In this document: piece after piece, positions 62,188-64,000 of the stretch
How positions within the stretch are numbered: the stretch's first letter is position 1
How the letters are laid out: every line of letters starts with the position of its first letter
Assembly (NCBI RefSeq): GCF_965232925.1
Contig: NZ_CBDDRA010000028.1
Span: forward strand, 5,699 to 69,698
DNA from: Tumidithrix helvetica
GTDB taxonomy: Bacteria > Cyanobacteriota > Cyanobacteriia > Pseudanabaenales > Pseudanabaenaceae
Reading direction: 5' to 3'
DNA length: 64,000 nt
Notes under the pieces: model-generated
Seen by the model: the letters and a program-made list of their open reading frames with translations, nothing else
What the model was told of the DNA's origin: nothing
Database searches by the model: none
Position numbers and translations under genes: made by a program

Positions 62188-63168
62188 ATGGTCAATATGG
62201 TCAATCGGACAAAAACTGCTACATCCACTGCTACCAATGCCAATGTCGGCTTTACACACGAAGATTTTGCGGCACTACTAGATAAATACGATTATCACTT
62301 TAATCCAGGTGATATCGTGGCGGGAACTGTATTTAGTATCGAGCCACGGGGCGCTTTGATAGACATTGGGGCAAAGACGGCAGCCTACATCCCAATTCAG
62401 GAGATGTCAATTAACCGAGTTGACCAGCCAGAAGAGGTTTTACAAAATAACGACACGCGTGAATTTTTTATCCTTGCCGATGAAAATGAAGAGGGTCAAC
62501 TCACGCTGTCGATTCGTCGCATTGAATATATGCGGGCTTGGGAACGCGTCCGTCAACTTCAGCAAGAAGATGCTACCGTTCGCTCTTTGATTTTTGCGAC
62601 CAACCGAGGTGGTGCACTGGTTAGAATTGAAGGCCTGCGCGGATTTATTCCCGGTTCGCACATCAGCACGAGAAAACCAAAAGAAGAATTGGTCGGAGAG
62701 GAATTACCTCTGAAATTCTTAGAGGTGGATGAAGATCGTAACCGCCTTGTCTTGAGTCATCGTCGTGCTCTGGTTGAGCGTAAGATGAACAAACTTGAGG
62801 TTGGAGAAGTTGTGATTGGGGTTGTACGCGGCATCAAACCTTACGGTGCATTCATTGATATCGGGGGTGTTAGCGGTCTGCTTCACATCTCTGAGATCTC
62901 TCACGATCACATTGACACACCTCATAACGTGTTTAATGTGAATGATGAAGTTAAGGTCATGATTATCGATCTTGATGCCGAACGCGGCAGAATCTCACTA
63001 TCGACCAAGCAGCTTGAAGCTGAACCTGGTGATATGGTGAAAGATCCTCAAATTGTCTATGCGGGTGCCGAAGAAATGGCTGCGAAGTATCGCGAACAGA
63101 TGAATACTCCACCTGCTAGCATGACGATTCCAATTCCTGATGCAATGGCTGAAATTGTTGAAGTCTAG
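62188..63168 (+). CDS. rps1: 30S ribosomal protein S1
   Basis: A 326-residue, three-domain S1 of cyanobacterial size (E. coli S1 has six domains). The S1 units are about residues 38-108 (P-G-D-I-V-A-G-T-V-F-S-I), 127-190 and 207-276 (G-E-V-V-I-G-V-V-R-G-I-K-P-Y-G-A-F-I-D-I-G). The C-terminal part is a Met/Pro-rich tail. It binds mRNA on the small ribosomal subunit. A strong terminator follows. Confidence 0.96.
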   Translation: MVNMVNRTKTATSTATNANVGFTHEDFAALLDKYDYHFNPGDIVAGTVFSIEPRGALIDIGAKTAAYIPIQEMSINRVDQPEEVLQNNDTREFFILADENEEGQLTLSIRRIEYMRAWERVRQLQQEDATVRSLIFATNRGGALVRIEGLRGFIPGSHISTRKPKEELVGEELPLKFLEVDEDRNRLVLSHRRALVERKMNKLEVGEVVIGVVRGIKPYGAFIDIGGVSGLLHISEISHDHIDTPHNVFNVNDEVKVMIIDLDAERGRISLSTKQLEAEPGDMVKDPQIVYAGAEEMAAKYREQMNTPPASMTIPIPDAMAEIVEV

Positions 63169-63184
63169 GACATAAGATCGTTGA

Positions 63185-63234
63185 ATTAAATAAAGAAGGC
63201 AAGAAGCTAAAGCTTCTTGCCTTCTTTATTTAAT
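63185..63234 (+). terminator. Strong intrinsic terminator after rps1
   Basis: An almost perfect 24-bp stem (AATTAAATAAAGAAGGCAAG side) with a tiny loop (AAA or TAAA) starts 16 bases after the rps1 stop. The downstream arm is rich in T. The long symmetric stem would also end transcription from the opposite strand. Confidence 0.93.
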
Positions 63235-63289
63235 ATGAGTTCGAGCTAAATAGAAAGGGTAAAGCCCACTCCATCATCGCCATAAATTA

Positions 63290-63590
63290 CCAAGTTTATC
63301 AAGCGAGTATAGAAGGAACAACATTATCCGTCCATCAGCAAATCTTGGCGAGATCACTGGCAGCATATCATCCTTTCTTTGCCTTCCCCCCTGAGATCCG
63401 TAAGTGATTTACACCACGAATACGATTGAGTCGATGAATAGCAGTTTGCGCAAGGCGATTAAAAATCAACAGATTTTCCCCTCTGACGAGGCTGCTTTCA
63501 AATCAGTCTATTCGGCGATGCGGAATATCTCGAAGAAGTGGACGATGCCAATTAAGGATTGGACCTGCCCTAAATCGCTTTGACATTTGA
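63290..63590 (+). pseudogene. IS256-family transposase remnant, plus strand
   Basis: Joining three frames gives P-S-I-S-K-S-W-R-D-H-W-Q-H-I-I, then P-F-F-A-F-P-P-E-I-R-K, then V-I-Y-T-T-N-T-I-E-S-M-N-S-S-L-R-K-A-I-K and F-P-S-D-E-A-A-F-K-S-V-Y, ending in K-K-W-T-M-P-I-K-D-W. This is the C-terminal third of an IS256 transposase with at least three single-base losses. It is inactive. The region from 63240 to 63900 otherwise holds no gene. Confidence 0.8.
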
Positions 63591-63851
63591 TACTCAGCCA
63601 ACGAGGAGAATTGTGTCTTAACCTCTCTGACGATTGCTATATATCAAGTTGGAAATGCTGAAATTTCAATCTAAGCAAAATCATTTTGCGCTTAATCGGA
63701 GGTGTACATTAATGCCCTTAAACAAGCATTTACTGTGTGGCAGTCCCTAAAACCATCCTAGGCTTTCGCGTAAGGTGAGTTAGTATAATAAACACTCAAC
63801 TATGTGTTTGCTGAGAGTGAATTGAGGCACAACAATACGCATCCCCAATAG

Positions 63852-63888
63852 AAAGAAACCATGTTCATTTATCGAGCATGGTTTCTTT
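63852..63888 (-). terminator. Terminator of the rRNA operon
   Basis: A 12-bp stem (AAAGAAACCATG and its complement) with a 13-base loop sits just past the 3' end of the 5S gene. On the minus strand the stem is followed by TTTC. It is the expected end of an rRNA operon transcript. Confidence 0.8.
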
Positions 63889-63900
63889 TCTTAGAATATT

Positions 63901-64000
63901 AATCTTGGCATCGAGTTATTTTCCCGCAGGGCTACCCCTAAAGTATCTTCACCGTAACAGCGTTTCACCTCTGAGTTCGAGATGGATCAGTGTGGTTCCA
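63901..64000 (-). rRNA. rrf: 5S ribosomal RNA, 3' portion
   Basis: The minus strand reads TGGAACCACACTGATCCATC, then TCGAACTCAGAGGTGAAAC and a GGGGTAGCCCTGCGGGAA stretch, the conserved internal blocks of bacterial 5S rRNA. The 3' end is near 63901, and the 5' end runs past the window. A 23S and 16S gene should lie beyond the right edge. Confidence 0.93.

Overview
The window is a piece of a cyanobacterial chromosome. It carries the photosystem II genes psbD and psbC, thf1/psb29, the plastid/cyanobacterial ribosomal protein gene ycf65, a cyanobacterial-type RNase E, a three-domain ribosomal protein S1 and several cyanobacteria-restricted families (DUF928, DUF1823, DUF29, LapA-like, G/H pilin-like). 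The palindrome GCGATCGC (HIP1), typical of many cyanobacteria, recurs in coding and non-coding DNA. Gene content and the dispersed palindromes would fit a Pseudanabaena-like filamentous lineage, but that placement is an inference.

Layout. 1-947: the 5' tip of a phosphoglycerate-mutase-like gene (minus) and a long rne leader. 0.9-11.9 kb: housekeeping genes (rne, a glycine-oxidase-like gene, a molybdopterin oxidoreductase, thf1, cutA-lipB, xseA-xseB, and on the minus strand scpA, a PPC-domain protein and a LapA-like protein). 12-14.5 kb: two DUF928 paralogues, the second broken by a 5-bp duplication, and an HD-like orphan. 14.6-20.2 kb: ychF, psbD, psbC, ycf65 and a HAD hydrolase. 20.4-23.3 kb: accessory stretch with a beta-lactamase-fold protein, a truncated toxin-like gene and an MtfA-type peptidase. 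23.5-35.2 kb: tex, a minus-strand group of one ABC exporter and two TPR-glycosyltransferases, a phytase-esterase-like protein, prmC and a PD-(D/E)XK nuclease. 35.6-39.8 kb: an overlapping cluster of an MFS/HEAT membrane protein and two tandem cyclic-nucleotide-binding proteins. 40-49 kb: MFS transporter, pilin-like/desaturase/rhodanese operon, HerA-like ATPase and a flavoprotein. 49.2-54.1 kb: a fusion of a degenerate PilB/GspE ATPase to a class III adenylate cyclase, DUF29 and DUF1823 proteins, and an AAA ATPase plus TOPRIM-like pair that looks like a defence module. 54.5-63.2 kb: hemC, a pseudo-dihydroorotase, a graveyard of IS256 and hypothetical-gene remnants, MFS-recO, terC-gcvH and rps1. 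The right edge is the 3' part of a 5S rRNA on the minus strand, the end of an rRNA operon outside the window.

How the genes work together. Most neighbours are ordinary housekeeping units. Three local groups look functionally joined: the membrane/HEAT plus cNMP-binding cluster, the ABC plus two TPR-glycosyltransferases, and the AAA/TOPRIM pair. The cyclase fusion and the cNMP-binding pair lie 10 kb apart and could belong to one cyclic-nucleotide circuit, but nothing in the sequence proves this.
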